DNA of 64,000 nucleotides, taken from positions 127,766 to 191,765 of the forward strand of contig NZ_JACCGK010000010.1 of NCBI RefSeq assembly GCF_013416325.1, read 5' to 3'. The notes under the pieces were generated by a model. That model searched no databases. It worked only from the letters and a program-made list of their open reading frames with translations, and had not been told where the DNA came from. This stretch comes from Vreelandella sedimenti. GTDB taxonomy: Bacteria; Pseudomonadota; Gammaproteobacteria; Pseudomonadales; Halomonadaceae. Position 1 is the stretch's first letter, and each line of letters opens with the position of its first letter. The position numbers and the translations under genes are program-made. Of the stretch, positions 52,781 to 62,411 are shown one piece after another.

Positions 52781-53776
52781 ATGGCATCGCTCCATCAACG
52801 TCTGGCCACTTGCGTGGCGCTTATCGCTGCGTGCAGTCTCAGCGCTGTGACCGTTAACGCGCAGCCGTATCCCCTTGAAATCGAACATGCCCTAGGCACC
52901 ACGGTGCTTTCCGAGAAACCCGAGCGGGTAGCGACCGTGGCCTGGGCCAATCACGAAGTGCCGCTGGCGCTTGGCGTGGTACCGGTCGGATTTGCGGCTG
53001 CCAACTTTGGCGACGACAACGGCAACGGGCTGCTGCCCTGGGTGGAAGCCCGGCTTGGCGAACTGGGAACCGCGCCCCCAGCCCTGTTCGACGAAGGCGA
53101 TGGGATTGATTTTGAAGCCGTGGCTGCCAGCCAGCCCGATGTGATTCTGGCGGCCTACTCGGGGCTTAGCCAGGCGGACTACACCACCCTGAGTCAGATA
53201 GCCCCGGTGGTAGCCTATCCCCAAGGCCCTTGGGCGACCGACTGGCGCGATATGATCCAATTGAATAGCGCAGGGACAGGAATGGCGGAGGAAGGCCAGG
53301 CGCTCATCGAGCAAATCGAGGCGCAGATTGCCGACACCGCCGCAAACCACCCAGAGCTGGCGGGCAAGACGGCCATGTTCGTGACCCACCTTGACCCCAC
53401 CAACCTGGGACGCATTTCGTTCTACACCGACAACGACGCGCGGGTGCGGTTTTTCCATGACCTGGGGCTGGCCTCGCCTGAGGTCGTCAAGCAGAACTCC
53501 ACTCCCGGCAAATTCGCTGGCGAAATCAGCTCTGAACTGATTGATGAGCTCAACGATGTGGATATTCTCGTCACCTACGGTGGTCAGCCGCTGATCGATC
53601 AGCTCAACGCGCACCCGCTTACCTCCCGCCTGCCGGTGGTAGAAAACGGCGCCATTGTCATGCTCGGCAATACCCCGCTAGGCACAGCAGCCAACCCTAC
53701 CCCCATGTCGATTTCATGGTTACTGGACGATTATGCAGACCTGCTCTCAGAAGCCGCACGCAAGTCACAACAGTAG
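52781..53776 (+). CDS. iron-siderophore ABC importer, binding protein
   Basis: 331 residues from an ATG with GGAGGAAGCG directly upstream. Signal peptide (ending VTVNAQ) and class III binding-protein fold: PERVATVAWANHEVPLALGV, FEAVAASQPDVILAAYSGLS, LVTYGGQPLIDQL. FepB/FatB-like. First gene of a four-gene importer; the TonB receptor divergent from it likely supplies its ligand. The next gene overlaps its end by 44 bases. Confidence 0.9.
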   Translation: MASLHQRLATCVALIAACSLSAVTVNAQPYPLEIEHALGTTVLSEKPERVATVAWANHEVPLALGVVPVGFAAANFGDDNGNGLLPWVEARLGELGTAPPALFDEGDGIDFEAVAASQPDVILAAYSGLSQADYTTLSQIAPVVAYPQGPWATDWRDMIQLNSAGTGMAEEGQALIEQIEAQIADTAANHPELAGKTAMFVTHLDPTNLGRISFYTDNDARVRFFHDLGLASPEVVKQNSTPGKFAGEISSELIDELNDVDILVTYGGQPLIDQLNAHPLTSRLPVVENGAIVMLGNTPLGTAANPTPMSISWLLDDYADLLSEAARKSQQ

Positions 53777-54824
53777 CGGCCCGGCGTCTGGCTCAAGCGT
53801 TAATCGCTCAGTCGCTCTTCGTACCAAACGCAACGCTGCCCGTCGGTTGTCTGGCGGCGCAGCGCTGTTTGTTCTGCTTGGCCTTGCCGCCACGCTCTCT
53901 GTGGCGTTCGGCGTCCGAGAAGTGGGCTGGCCGGAAATCGTCGCCGCGCTGAGCGGCCAGGTAGAAACCATTGGCGACGCCGCCGTGTCCAGCCGCCTGC
54001 CGCGTACGTTACTTGCCATGCTGGCCGGAGCCGCCCTGGGGGTTTCTGGCGGGGTCATGCAGGGCCTGACCCGCAACCCGCTGGCCGATCCCGGCCTTCT
54101 GGGCGTTAACGCCGGTGCAGCATTAGCAGTGGTGATTGGCATTGCCTGGTTCGGTATCGACGAGACGACCAGCTACATCTGGACAGCCATTGCTGGCGCC
54201 GCTATCTCGGCCTGTGCGGTTTACGCGATTGCCAGCCTCGGCCAGGGCGGCGCCACGCCGCTCAGGCTGGCATTGGCAGGTGCCGCCATCACCGCTGCAC
54301 TTAGCTCGCTTACTACCGCCGTGGTACTTCCAAGGGGTGATATCGGTGGGTTGGTGCAATCCTGGTTAGTGGGTGGTGTGGGTGGCGCAACCTATGAGCA
54401 GCTTCTTCCGGTGCTACCCTTTCTGGTGACGGGGTTTGTCATCACCCTGCTCGCCGCGCGCAAGCTCAATATGCTGGCACTGGGCGATGATACCGCCGCA
54501 GGGCTGGGTGAAAAGGTAGCCGTGGCCAGGGCCATGTCGGCAGTGGGGGCGGTACTGTTGTGCGGCCCGATTACTGCGGTGTGCGGCCCGATTGGCTTTG
54601 TGGGGCTGGTCGTACCCCACGCCTGCCGCCTGCTAGCGGGCGGCGATTACCGCTGGCTGCTCCCCTTCTCTGCTCTGGGTGGTGCCGTACTGCTGACGTT
54701 TTCAGACGTGGCCGGACGGCTGGTGGCCCACCCATCCGAGCTGGATGTGGGCATCGTGACTGCCTTTGTCGGCGCGCCGGTGTTTATCTGGATAGTGCGC
54801 AACCGCAAGGTAGGCTCGCTATGA
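53733..54824 (+). CDS. iron-siderophore ABC permease (FecC/FepD type)
   Basis: 363 residues, about ten membrane segments. FecCD signature: RLPRTLLAMLAGAALGVSGG with VMQGLTRNPLADPGLLGVNAG, and the end FVGLVVPHACRLLAGGDYRW. The N-terminal 40 residues are poorly ordered and the ATG at 53733 has no clear ribosome site, but no better start exists. Partner of the second permease. Stop overlaps the next start as ATGA. Confidence 0.9.
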   Translation: MQTCSQKPHASHNSSGPASGSSVNRSVALRTKRNAARRLSGGAALFVLLGLAATLSVAFGVREVGWPEIVAALSGQVETIGDAAVSSRLPRTLLAMLAGAALGVSGGVMQGLTRNPLADPGLLGVNAGAALAVVIGIAWFGIDETTSYIWTAIAGAAISACAVYAIASLGQGGATPLRLALAGAAITAALSSLTTAVVLPRGDIGGLVQSWLVGGVGGATYEQLLPVLPFLVTGFVITLLAARKLNMLALGDDTAAGLGEKVAVARAMSAVGAVLLCGPITAVCGPIGFVGLVVPHACRLLAGGDYRWLLPFSALGGAVLLTFSDVAGRLVAHPSELDVGIVTAFVGAPVFIWIVRNRKVGSL

Positions 54825-55864
54825 ACCAGCCGCCCCTCAGCGTGATCAGCCACTTCCGACATATTAGAAGGACGAACGCTAAGCACCGTACTCGCATGAT
54901 TGCAGTGCTTAGCACCTGCCTGCTTGCAGGTGTGCTGTTAACCCTGATGCTGGGGCAGTCCTTCACGCCGCTAACCACGGTACTACACGTACTTGGCGGT
55001 GCGGAAGTACCGGGTGCTGGTTTCACCGTGCGTGAGCTGCGTCTGCCCAGAGCGGTGATTTCAGTGCTGGTAGGCGCCTGCTTTGGCCTGGGCGGCATCG
55101 CCTTTCAGACTCTGCTGCGCAACCCGCTGGCAAGCCCGGATATCATTGGCATCAGCACCGGGGCCAGCACCGGGGCAGTGTTTGCCATCGTGGTACTCTC
55201 GCTGAGCGGCCCGGCGGTTTCGATGGTGGCAATTGCTGCCGGGCTGGGCGTGGCGCTGTTGATCTACACGCTCTCCTGGCGCCAAGGCGTGACCGGCGGG
55301 CGACTGATTCTGATCGGCATTGGCCTGGCCGCGATGCTGCAAAGTATTACCGCCTATCTTTTAATGCGCGCGCCAAGTTGGACGCTACAAGAAGCCCTGC
55401 GCTGGCTCACTGGCAGCGTCAACGGCGCTCAGCTGGATCAAGCGCTGCCGCTGTTGGTCGCCCTGCTCCTGTTCGGCGGGCTGCTATTGAGCCGCCGCCG
55501 AGACCTTGAAACCCTGCACATGGGTGACGACCTTGCCGCCGGGCTGGGGGTTCGCCTGGCTATTACGCGAGTTGTCGTGGTCATCACCGCTGTGGCACTG
55601 GTGGCGTTTGCCACCGCCGTTTCCGGCCCGGTGGCCTTTGTGGCGTTCCTTTCCGGCCCCATTGCGGCGCGCCTGATGGGCCGCAACGGCTCGCTGCTGG
55701 TGCCCGCCGCGCTGGTGGGTGCTCTGCTGGTACTGTTCGGGGATTATGTCGGGCAGTTCCTGCTGCCCGCCCGCTACCCAGTAGGCATCGTGACCGGCGT
55801 ATTAGGCGCACCTTATCTCGTTTATCTGATCATTCGCGACAATAAAACCCGAGGCACCCTATGA
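54821..55864 (+). CDS. iron-siderophore ABC permease (FecD/FepG type)
   Basis: 347 residues starting at ATG 54821, overlapping the previous gene (ATGA); the frame is open much further upstream inside that gene and is not used. FecCD signature RLPRAVISVLVGACFGLGG then IAFQTLLRNPLASPDIIGIS. Second half of the heterodimeric channel. Coupled to the ATPase gene by another ATGA. Confidence 0.91.
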   Translation: MNQPPLSVISHFRHIRRTNAKHRTRMIAVLSTCLLAGVLLTLMLGQSFTPLTTVLHVLGGAEVPGAGFTVRELRLPRAVISVLVGACFGLGGIAFQTLLRNPLASPDIIGISTGASTGAVFAIVVLSLSGPAVSMVAIAAGLGVALLIYTLSWRQGVTGGRLILIGIGLAAMLQSITAYLLMRAPSWTLQEALRWLTGSVNGAQLDQALPLLVALLLFGGLLLSRRRDLETLHMGDDLAAGLGVRLAITRVVVVITAVALVAFATAVSGPVAFVAFLSGPIAARLMGRNGSLLVPAALVGALLVLFGDYVGQFLLPARYPVGIVTGVLGAPYLVYLIIRDNKTRGTL

Positions 55865-56709
55865 GCGCTTGCTCACTACTCGCCCAAGGCCTGGTGGCAG
55901 GCTATGGGGAACGCACCATTCTGGATGACGTTAGCCTAAACGTGCCTGCCGGCCAGACCACCGCCATTGTGGGCGCCAACGCCTGCGGAAAATCGACGCT
56001 TTTGCGCGTACTTTCACGGCTACTGACGCCCACGCAGGGCAGTGTGCTGCTGGAGGGTCACGCCATTCACCAACTACCCACCCGCCGACTAGCGCAGCAG
56101 TTAGGTTTTCTACCCCAATCGCCCATCGCCCCGGAAGGCATTAGCGTGCTCGATCTGGTCAGCCGGGGCCGCCACCCACACCAGGGGCTGTTCAAGCGCT
56201 GGAGTTCGGCTGATGAAGCCGCCGTCGCCGATGCCCTGGCCGCCACCCACCTGAGCGAGCTGGCCGAACGCCACGTGGACGAGCTTTCCGGCGGGCAGCG
56301 CCAGCGGGTGTGGATCGCCATGGCGCTTGCCCAGCAAACCAAGGTGCTGCTGCTGGATGAGCCCACCACCTTTCTGGATATCAACCACCAGGTCGACGTG
56401 CTCGACCTTCTCACCGACCTAAACCGGCAGCGCGGCACCACTATCGTGATGGTGCTCCACGAACTCAACCTAGCCGCCCGCTACGCCGACAGGCTCGTCG
56501 CCATGGCCAACGGCAAGGTGTACGCAGTAGGCACACCGGAAGAGATTCTGACCGAACAGATGGTATGCGAGGTATTTGGCCTGGAAAGCAGGGTCATCGA
56601 AGACCCCGTCACCGGCAAGCCGATGATGATACCGCTCGGGCGGCATGGCGGAATCCACACCGCCAACGACGCATGCTCACGAAATAAAAAAGCCCCGTGT
56701 TTTGAATAA
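55861..56709 (+). CDS. iron-siderophore ABC ATPase (FecE/FepC type)
   Basis: 282 residues: Walker A GANACGKST at about 38-46, Q-loop LGFLPQSPIAPEGISVLDLV, signature LSGGQRQRV, Walker B VLLLDEPTTFLD, and H-loop VLHELNLAARY. Walker A has Cys (NACGKST), a common feature of this group. Completes the uptake system. A terminator overlaps the stop. Confidence 0.93.
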   Translation: MSACSLLAQGLVAGYGERTILDDVSLNVPAGQTTAIVGANACGKSTLLRVLSRLLTPTQGSVLLEGHAIHQLPTRRLAQQLGFLPQSPIAPEGISVLDLVSRGRHPHQGLFKRWSSADEAAVADALAATHLSELAERHVDELSGGQRQRVWIAMALAQQTKVLLLDEPTTFLDINHQVDVLDLLTDLNRQRGTTIVMVLHELNLAARYADRLVAMANGKVYAVGTPEEILTEQMVCEVFGLESRVIEDPVTGKPMMIPLGRHGGIHTANDACSRNKKAPCFE

Positions 56710-56721
56710 CACGAGGCTTTT
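56687..56721. terminator. bidirectional terminator at the importer/exporter junction
   Basis: AAAAGCCCCGTGTT and AACACGAGGCTTTT with a 7-base loop and one mismatch. The ATPase stop codon lies inside it. Acts for the importer operon and the convergent MFS gene. Confidence 0.8.
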
Positions 56722-56759
56722 GGCAAGGGTCTTTTAGCAATAAGTGAGTAGGGCCTGAC

Positions 56760-57959
56760 CTAGGGTGCTTCGACAGCGGCACGCCCTTTGATGATAGAGC
56801 GGGCAAGCATCAGATACGCCACCGACCCACAGGCGGCCATGGCCAGAATGACCGCTTCAAGCGTATGCGGCAACATGGCAGACAATGCGCTCAGCAGCCC
56901 GGCAACACCGAACTGGGCTGCGCCCAGAAGCGCTGCGGCTGTCCCGCCACTGGTGGGAAAGAACTCCAAAAAGCAGGCCTGAATATTCGGCGAGATCGCC
57001 CCTATCGAGCCGATGGTCAGCATCATGGCGGCGAGGAAGGCGTAAAGCGACCAATCCATAAAGGCAGCCATCACCAGCAATAGTATGCCCACTGCCTGAC
57101 AGCCCGTTGCCAACTGCAGGATACGCAGTGACGGTAACCTGGAAAGCAACACTCGATTGAGAATGTTGAAGATAAGCATCGCGACGATATTCGCCGCAAA
57201 CAGCATCGAAAAGCTTGAAGGCGACTGGCCGAAATGCCCCTGATAGATAAATGACGCATAGGTGATGAACATCATCAGGGTAGAAAAAGAAGCGGCCTGC
57301 CAAACGATGAACGGCAAGGCCGGCTTTGTCGACAGTACCAGCTTGTAACGCGCCAGCAGGCTCATCTTAGGGCTCTTCGCACGCGACACCTTGCCCGTGC
57401 CGGTAAAAATCACCCGCACCAGCAACGGCACCAGCAGCACCGCGTATACCGCCAGGACGAAAAAGATATCGTGCCAGGAACCCAGCGCCAGAATCGCGCT
57501 GCCCACGCTTGGCGCGATGCCAGGCGCCAGCACCATGATAAAACCCATCATCGAGAACAATTTCGCGGCGTCGCGGCCCGCCACTCTGTCGCGCACCAGC
57601 GCTGGCACAGATACCAGAGTAAAACCGGCGCCAAGGGCCTGAACGGCCCGCCCGCCGAGCAGGGTGTTCAAAGAATCCGCCATACCAATGACGATGCTTG
57701 AGAGCGCAAAAATCGCCAGCCCGCTCATCAGCACCCGCTGGCGACCGAAGCGGTCTGAAAGCGCACCGCCGATTAGCTGCCCCAACGCCAACGCGAGTAC
57801 ATATACTGAAACGCTCAGCGATACCGCCTGCTGAGAAATCCCCAGCGATTCGCCGATAACCGGAAAAGCCGGCAGGTACGTATCCATGGAAAACGGGCCC
57901 AGCATCATGGTCATTGCCAGACTCAGCACCACAATGAAAGGCGTTTTAGATTGGGTCAT
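56760..57959 (-). CDS. Bcr/CflA-family MFS efflux transporter
   Basis: 399 residues from ATG 57959; twelve membrane segments. Bcr/CflA marks: LGPFSMDTYLPAFPVIGESL, LGQLIGGALSDRFGRQRVLM (motif A), and LVRDRVAGRDAAKLFSMMGF. Members export drugs (bicyclomycin, chloramphenicol) or small peptides. It is adjacent to the siderophore uptake genes, so a role in recycling or exporting siderophore is possible, but no biosynthesis genes are in the window. Confidence 0.9.
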   Translation of the reverse strand: MTQSKTPFIVVLSLAMTMMLGPFSMDTYLPAFPVIGESLGISQQAVSLSVSVYVLALALGQLIGGALSDRFGRQRVLMSGLAIFALSSIVIGMADSLNTLLGGRAVQALGAGFTLVSVPALVRDRVAGRDAAKLFSMMGFIMVLAPGIAPSVGSAILALGSWHDIFFVLAVYAVLLVPLLVRVIFTGTGKVSRAKSPKMSLLARYKLVLSTKPALPFIVWQAASFSTLMMFITYASFIYQGHFGQSPSSFSMLFAANIVAMLIFNILNRVLLSRLPSLRILQLATGCQAVGILLLVMAAFMDWSLYAFLAAMMLTIGSIGAISPNIQACFLEFFPTSGGTAAALLGAAQFGVAGLLSALSAMLPHTLEAVILAMAACGSVAYLMLARSIIKGRAAVEAP

Positions 57960-58177
57960 AGAAGCTCGCGATAAAAGGGCGTAATGATGGACAACACCCA
58001 CGATATGATACCGACTGATGCTATCAAGGCAATCGAATAGAAAATGAGGGATGGGCTGCTGGGCGGTAATCGACGAAACACACTGCCAGTTTGTTATCGG
58101 TTTGCTCGGCTATGCATTAAAAACTATTCTTAAAAACATGCTGAAAGCACACCCCAACGAGAAATGAGGAGGCAAGG

Positions 58178-58696
58178 ATGTCTACCCCCCAGCCAGAGCG
58201 ACTTCATCTCGACAGCGATGCAGCGACCGGCTACCCCAACTCCCCTCTACCAGTGCTGATTTATCGTCAGGTTCTCGATATCAGCAATGCACAGGAGCGG
58301 GCCGATGCCTTTGAAAGCATGTTCAAGCGCCACGGCTGGCCACCTGCGTGGCGCTACCATCTGTATGACTTTGACCACTTTCACTCCACCGCCCATGAAG
58401 CACTGGGTATCTTCCGTGGACAGGCCCGGGCACGGCTGGGCGGCCCTAACGGTCAAGAGCTGATGCTTTACCCAGGCGATGTACTGGTGCTGCCAGCGGG
58501 GGTTGGGCATGCCAGCCTGGAGGCGGACGACGATTTCTGCATGGTAGGCGCCTACCCACCCGGCCAAAAGCCGGAAATAGAGCACGGCGCCACCGCACAG
58601 CTTGCGGCGGCACAAGAACGAGTGGCTGCCGTGGCCTTACCCGAGAATTCTCCGGTAGGCGGGCCTCTAGCTGGGCTGTGGGGGGAAGCCACTTAG
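58178..58696 (+). CDS. cupin-domain protein
   Basis: 172 residues, GAGGAGGCAAGG upstream. Single cupin: HFHSTAHEALGIFRGQARAR (His ligands) and YPGDVLVLPAGVGHASLEAD with FCMVGAYPPGQ. Resembles YjlB-type cupins. The metal site appears intact. No partner gene; function unknown. Confidence 0.87.
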   Translation: MSTPQPERLHLDSDAATGYPNSPLPVLIYRQVLDISNAQERADAFESMFKRHGWPPAWRYHLYDFDHFHSTAHEALGIFRGQARARLGGPNGQELMLYPGDVLVLPAGVGHASLEADDDFCMVGAYPPGQKPEIEHGATAQLAAAQERVAAVALPENSPVGGPLAGLWGEAT

Positions 58697-58805
58697 AATA
58701 GGCAAGGCCCTGCAGACAAGTATCCACAGAACCGTCATTTATCGCCCCTCTGCTGTCCGGTACACGGCCGTTGCCTAGGCAGAGCGATGCCTCACAGCGT
58801 GGGCA

Positions 58806-59729
58806 CTACAGCTCACGGCTCCAAACCTGACCGACAAGATCCTTACCGAAGCTGTGATGGGGCGTTTCCTCAACCAGTTCGAAACCCGCCCTTTCGTAGA
58901 TTTTTCGCGCACCAATAAGAACGCTGTTGGTCCACAAGATGATTTTTTTGTAGCCAGCTTGGCGGGCGAATCTTAGGCATTCATCGACGAGACGGCCACC
59001 TATTCCAAGGCCTCGGGCGCAGGGATCGACATAGAGTAACCGCAGCTTTGCGGTCGCTTCGTCTTCCCTAACGATGAACACGGAGCCAACGACGCTTCCC
59101 TGCTTCTCGACGACCCAGCACCGTTCCCATTGCGGGTCATAATCACGCAGATACTTGGCGACGATGTCTGCTGTCAGTGCTTCATATTCACTGTTCCAGC
59201 CGTACTCCTGGGCATACAGAACCGCCTGCCGATGGACGATCCATCCCATATCGCCCGGCTGCGGATCGCGCAGCATGTAGTTCGAATTCGTATCGCCAAG
59301 CAGGCTCTCGATTTGATGCATAGCCTCGATCAACTGGTGTTGCTCAGGCTCCGAAAGCCGCTTGAGCATGGCAACAACTTCGCGCTGCGACGCATCACTC
59401 AACGGCAGGTAAGTTTCCCGCCCATGATCAGTCAATTGCAGTTGCGCCGCCCGGCGATCGGAGGGCAAGGGAATCCTGGTGATGAGCCCCTTCTTCTCGA
59501 AGCCTTTCAGCACCCGGCTCACGTAACCGGCATTGAGCCCCAGCTCCCGGCAAATATCCGAGCTGGTAAGCATCGGCCGATGCGCCAGCTCATACAGAAT
59601 GCGAACTTCCGTTAGCGAGAATGGGCTTTCCAGAAGATGCTCGTGCAGCACACCGATCTGACGTGTGTAGAAACGGTTGAAGCTTCGCACCGTTCCAGCT
59701 CGCTCATGCACGCGTTGTTCTGCGGCCAT
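58806..59729 (-). CDS. MarR regulator fused to a GNAT acetyltransferase
   Basis: 307 residues, two domains. Residues ~1-150: MarR winged helix (SFNRFYTRQIGVLHEHLLES, TSSDICRELGLNAGYVSRVL, KGLITRIPLPSDRRAAQLQL). Residues ~155-305: GNAT with the acetyl-CoA motif DPCARGLGIGGRLVDECLRF and the C-terminal KIYERAGFELVEE. Fusions of this type are known and named bifunctional HTH regulator/GNAT. GGAGG precedes the start. Target DNA and acetylation substrate unknown. Confidence 0.93.
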   Translation of the reverse strand: MAAEQRVHERAGTVRSFNRFYTRQIGVLHEHLLESPFSLTEVRILYELAHRPMLTSSDICRELGLNAGYVSRVLKGFEKKGLITRIPLPSDRRAAQLQLTDHGRETYLPLSDASQREVVAMLKRLSEPEQHQLIEAMHQIESLLGDTNSNYMLRDPQPGDMGWIVHRQAVLYAQEYGWNSEYEALTADIVAKYLRDYDPQWERCWVVEKQGSVVGSVFIVREDEATAKLRLLYVDPCARGLGIGGRLVDECLRFARQAGYKKIILWTNSVLIGARKIYERAGFELVEETPHHSFGKDLVGQVWSREL

Positions 59730-59905
59730 GGAAGAGGCCTCCAGTTAGTTGCCTTAAGCACATAATTAATTGCTTTTAGCAACCATGTCAACAAGATCTC
59801 ATAAGAAACTACTGGCTAAATAAATAAAGCTCACTCGACGGCGCGACGACCTGAATATTAAGCGCCACACATCTCCCAAACAGGCATCTCCCAAGCAAGC
59901 AACAC

Positions 59906-60715
59906 TCAATGAACAAAAACCATCACCACAAGCACCATGGTCAGCAATAGCAAGTACACCCTGGCATGAAGACGATCATGGATGCGTCCGATCCAGGTCG
60001 ACGCCAAACGGATACCGAGCCATGAGCCCACTGCGAGTACCAGCAAGGCGCGCAGATCCACATAACCGGCATACCAGGCCCCCACCGCTGGGTGATTTGC
60101 CGATAGTAATACATACGTCGCGGTGCCACTCACCGCCATAGGCAACGACAACGGATTGGCCATGGCAGTGGCTGACGTCATACTCGCGCCTCTCCGGCGC
60201 ATGAGCGGTACGGTCATCACGCTGCCGCCAACGCCCAGCAAGGCGGCCACCGCACCAATCAATGTCCCCGTCATCGCCGTTACTCCACGCCCCATAGGAC
60301 GCACATCACTCCCTGACTGATGCAGAAAACCGGGCCGCAGAACGGCATCCGCAATCGTGATGCCCAGATAGCCGATAAACGCCCAGCGCACCCACTCCCC
60401 GCTCAACGACACGGCAGCTGCCGCGCCAAGCACGGCGCCCATGGCAATATAACCCACCAGCGGACGCACCAGGTGCCACTGCACGGTCTGCCGTAGATGG
60501 TGGTGCCATGTGGACAGGGAAGCCGCAAACGCCATCAACGCCGTCGAGGTGGCCACCGCGATATGCATGGCCGCCTGACCGATACCACTATCCGGCCCAT
60601 GGACGGAAATCAGCAGGGTATACAGCAAGGGAACCACCACAAACCCACCACCGAAACCGAACAATACGGTGGTCACTCCCGCCAACCCGCCACAAAGCAG
60701 CAATACGCTATACAC
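59906..60715 (-). CDS. TauE/SafE-family sulfite/organosulfonate exporter-like protein
   Basis: About 269 residues and eight membrane segments. VTTVLFGFGGGFVVVPLLYT in the first half and AVAALLGVGGSVMTVPLMRR in the second are the paired TauE/SafE repeats. The start is probably the GTG at 60715, because AGGAG lies 6-7 bases upstream; the GTG at 60721 is too close to that site. Divergent from an AraC regulator. Substrate could be sulfite, sulfoacetate or another small anion. Confidence 0.85.
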   Translation of the reverse strand: MYSVLLLCGGLAGVTTVLFGFGGGFVVVPLLYTLLISVHGPDSGIGQAAMHIAVATSTALMAFAASLSTWHHHLRQTVQWHLVRPLVGYIAMGAVLGAAAAVSLSGEWVRWAFIGYLGITIADAVLRPGFLHQSGSDVRPMGRGVTAMTGTLIGAVAALLGVGGSVMTVPLMRRRGASMTSATAMANPLSLPMAVSGTATYVLLSANHPAVGAWYAGYVDLRALLVLAVGSWLGIRLASTWIGRIHDRLHARVYLLLLTMVLVVMVFVH

Positions 60716-60822
60716 CGGCACTCTCCTGATGAAACCAAACAGCAGGCACTATATGCTGGTGGGCGTTGGCCGACATTCGTCATTCGGACAACCATCAACG
60801 CGTTTCAGCCAGGTTAACGCTA

Positions 60823-61662
60823 ATGCTCAATACACCTCTTTCAGACGTGGATCATGTGGCACGGCCCATAGTGGCCATCGGCACTGACTACCGCCCCGGT
60901 ACCCTCCTCGACTTTCATACCCATCGCCGTGCCCAGTTTCTCTATGGCATGACCGGCATGATGGAAGTCAATACGGATGACGGTACCTGGATGGTGCCGC
61001 CCTATAGCGGCGTCTGGCTACCTGCGGGCAAGCGCCACCAAGTGCGCATGAACGGGGTGAGCACCCGAAGCCTGTATATCGAGCCCCACGTCGCGCCACG
61101 CGCTTCACGCAACTGTGAGGTGCTGGTCGTGACGTCTCTCCTGCATCACTTGCTGCTGGCTTCCGCCCACATCCCCGCGCTCTATGACGAAAACGGCCGC
61201 GACGGTGCCCTGGCTCAACTACTCCTATACGAACTGGAACAGGCTCAGGCCCTGCCACTGTTTGCGCCACTGCCCTATGACCTTCCACTCGCCAGCCTGT
61301 GCAGAGAGTTTCTCGGCCAGCCGAGCATTCACACTCTTTCGGAGGAGTGGGCGCGGCAGTTACATTGCAGTCAGCGCACCTTCAATCGCCTGTTCCGTCA
61401 GCAGACCGGACTCTCCTTTGGCCGATGGCGCCAACAGGCCTGCCTGATGGCGGCTATTCCCAGGCTGCTGTCTGGCAGTTCCGTTACCCGAACCGCACTG
61501 GAACTCGGCTACGACAGCCCAGCCGCTTTCTCCAGCATGTTTCGCAAGGTACTTGGCCAATCTCCCAGCGCTTTCGTTCGGGCGGCTAATCGTCAGCCGG
61601 AGGAAGACGGCGGCTCTGGCTTGGTTTGCTGTCGTGAACTTATGCAGCAGATGGGCAAGTAG
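60823..61662 (+). CDS. AraC-family regulator with cupin sensor
   Basis: 279 residues from ATG 60823; a TTG at 60766 is also in frame. N-terminal cupin (DFHTHRRAQFLYGMTGMMEV, PPYSGVWLPAGKRHQVRM) and C-terminal AraC HTH pair (SEEWARQLHCSQRTFNRLF, SSVTRTALELGYDSPAAFSS). NimR/YdeC-like. Divergent from the TauE/SafE exporter, its likely target. Confidence 0.87.
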   Translation: MLNTPLSDVDHVARPIVAIGTDYRPGTLLDFHTHRRAQFLYGMTGMMEVNTDDGTWMVPPYSGVWLPAGKRHQVRMNGVSTRSLYIEPHVAPRASRNCEVLVVTSLLHHLLLASAHIPALYDENGRDGALAQLLLYELEQAQALPLFAPLPYDLPLASLCREFLGQPSIHTLSEEWARQLHCSQRTFNRLFRQQTGLSFGRWRQQACLMAAIPRLLSGSSVTRTALELGYDSPAAFSSMFRKVLGQSPSAFVRAANRQPEEDGGSGLVCCRELMQQMGK

Positions 61663-61699
61663 GTGAGGTATTCGGAACCCTGCAGATAGGCCTTGTCGC

Positions 61700-62386
61700 T
61701 TATTTAATCACCCGGGACTCAACACATAGATAGGAAAGTATTACCTCGACCGCATGGGCACGCCGCTCAGTCAACCAATCCGGGTCAGCCAGATCCTGCT
61801 CAAAGATGATGGATAGCGTGTCGCGTTGATTGATGTGAATGATTGCTAGCGAAAGAATCGAAATGTAGAGCTGGGTAGGGTCTACAGCCGGGCGAAATAA
61901 CCCTGCTGCTTCCCCTCGCTTTAGGGTATCCCGGATCATGCCTACGAGCGGCGTCGTTTGCTGGACGACTTTGCTCGATTTGCGCAGCATGCGCCCACCC
62001 AGCAGGTTCTCATTGCGTACCAGGCTGGTGAACTCGGGGTGCTCGGCCATATGATCGAAGGTGAATTCGACCAGCGCGCGCATACCTGCAACGGGCTCGA
62101 GATAGCTTAAATTGAGTGCCTGCTCCTTGGCGCGCAACTCCTCATAGACTCGTTCGAGAACAGTCAGGTAAAGACCTTCCTTGTCATCGAAGTAGTGATA
62201 CACCATGCGCACATTACAATCGGCTGCACGCACGATACGTTCCATGCGAGCGCCATCGTAGCCGCGCTCGGAAAACTCTTGAGTCGCCGCTTGAAGCAGG
62301 CGCTCGCGTGTTTCATGAGCATTACGGCGGTTTTTTCCCCGGATACGGGCACTCTGTTTCACATCGAGCGTATCGCTTTTTGTCAT
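61700..62386 (-). CDS. TetR-family regulator
   Basis: 228 residues from ATG 62386 (AAGGA upstream; a GTG at 62392 is the alternative). HTH FSERGYDGARMERIVRAADC with NVRMVYHYFDDKEGLY, then a ligand domain. Downstream of the gamma-glutamyltransferase gene on the same strand, 25 bases away, so possibly its regulator or co-transcribed. Confidence 0.9.
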   Translation of the reverse strand: MTKSDTLDVKQSARIRGKNRRNAHETRERLLQAATQEFSERGYDGARMERIVRAADCNVRMVYHYFDDKEGLYLTVLERVYEELRAKEQALNLSYLEPVAGMRALVEFTFDHMAEHPEFTSLVRNENLLGGRMLRKSSKVVQQTTPLVGMIRDTLKRGEAAGLFRPAVDPTQLYISILSLAIIHINQRDTLSIIFEQDLADPDWLTERRAHAVEVILSYLCVESRVIK

Positions 62387-62411
62387 GTACACATCCTTGT
62401 TTCTATTGGTG

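Noticed and set aside
52892..53614. 240-codon minus-strand frame across the siderophore-binding-protein gene
   Set aside because: Mirror of a secure coding region; no ribosome site, no domain.
32154..57959. Siderophore biosynthesis cluster
   Set aside because: No NRPS, IucA/IucC, hydroxylase or catechol synthesis gene is present between or near the two uptake systems.
60766..60822. TTG start adding 19 residues to the AraC regulator
   Set aside because: The ATG at 60823 gives the usual cupin start; the extension is not family-like.
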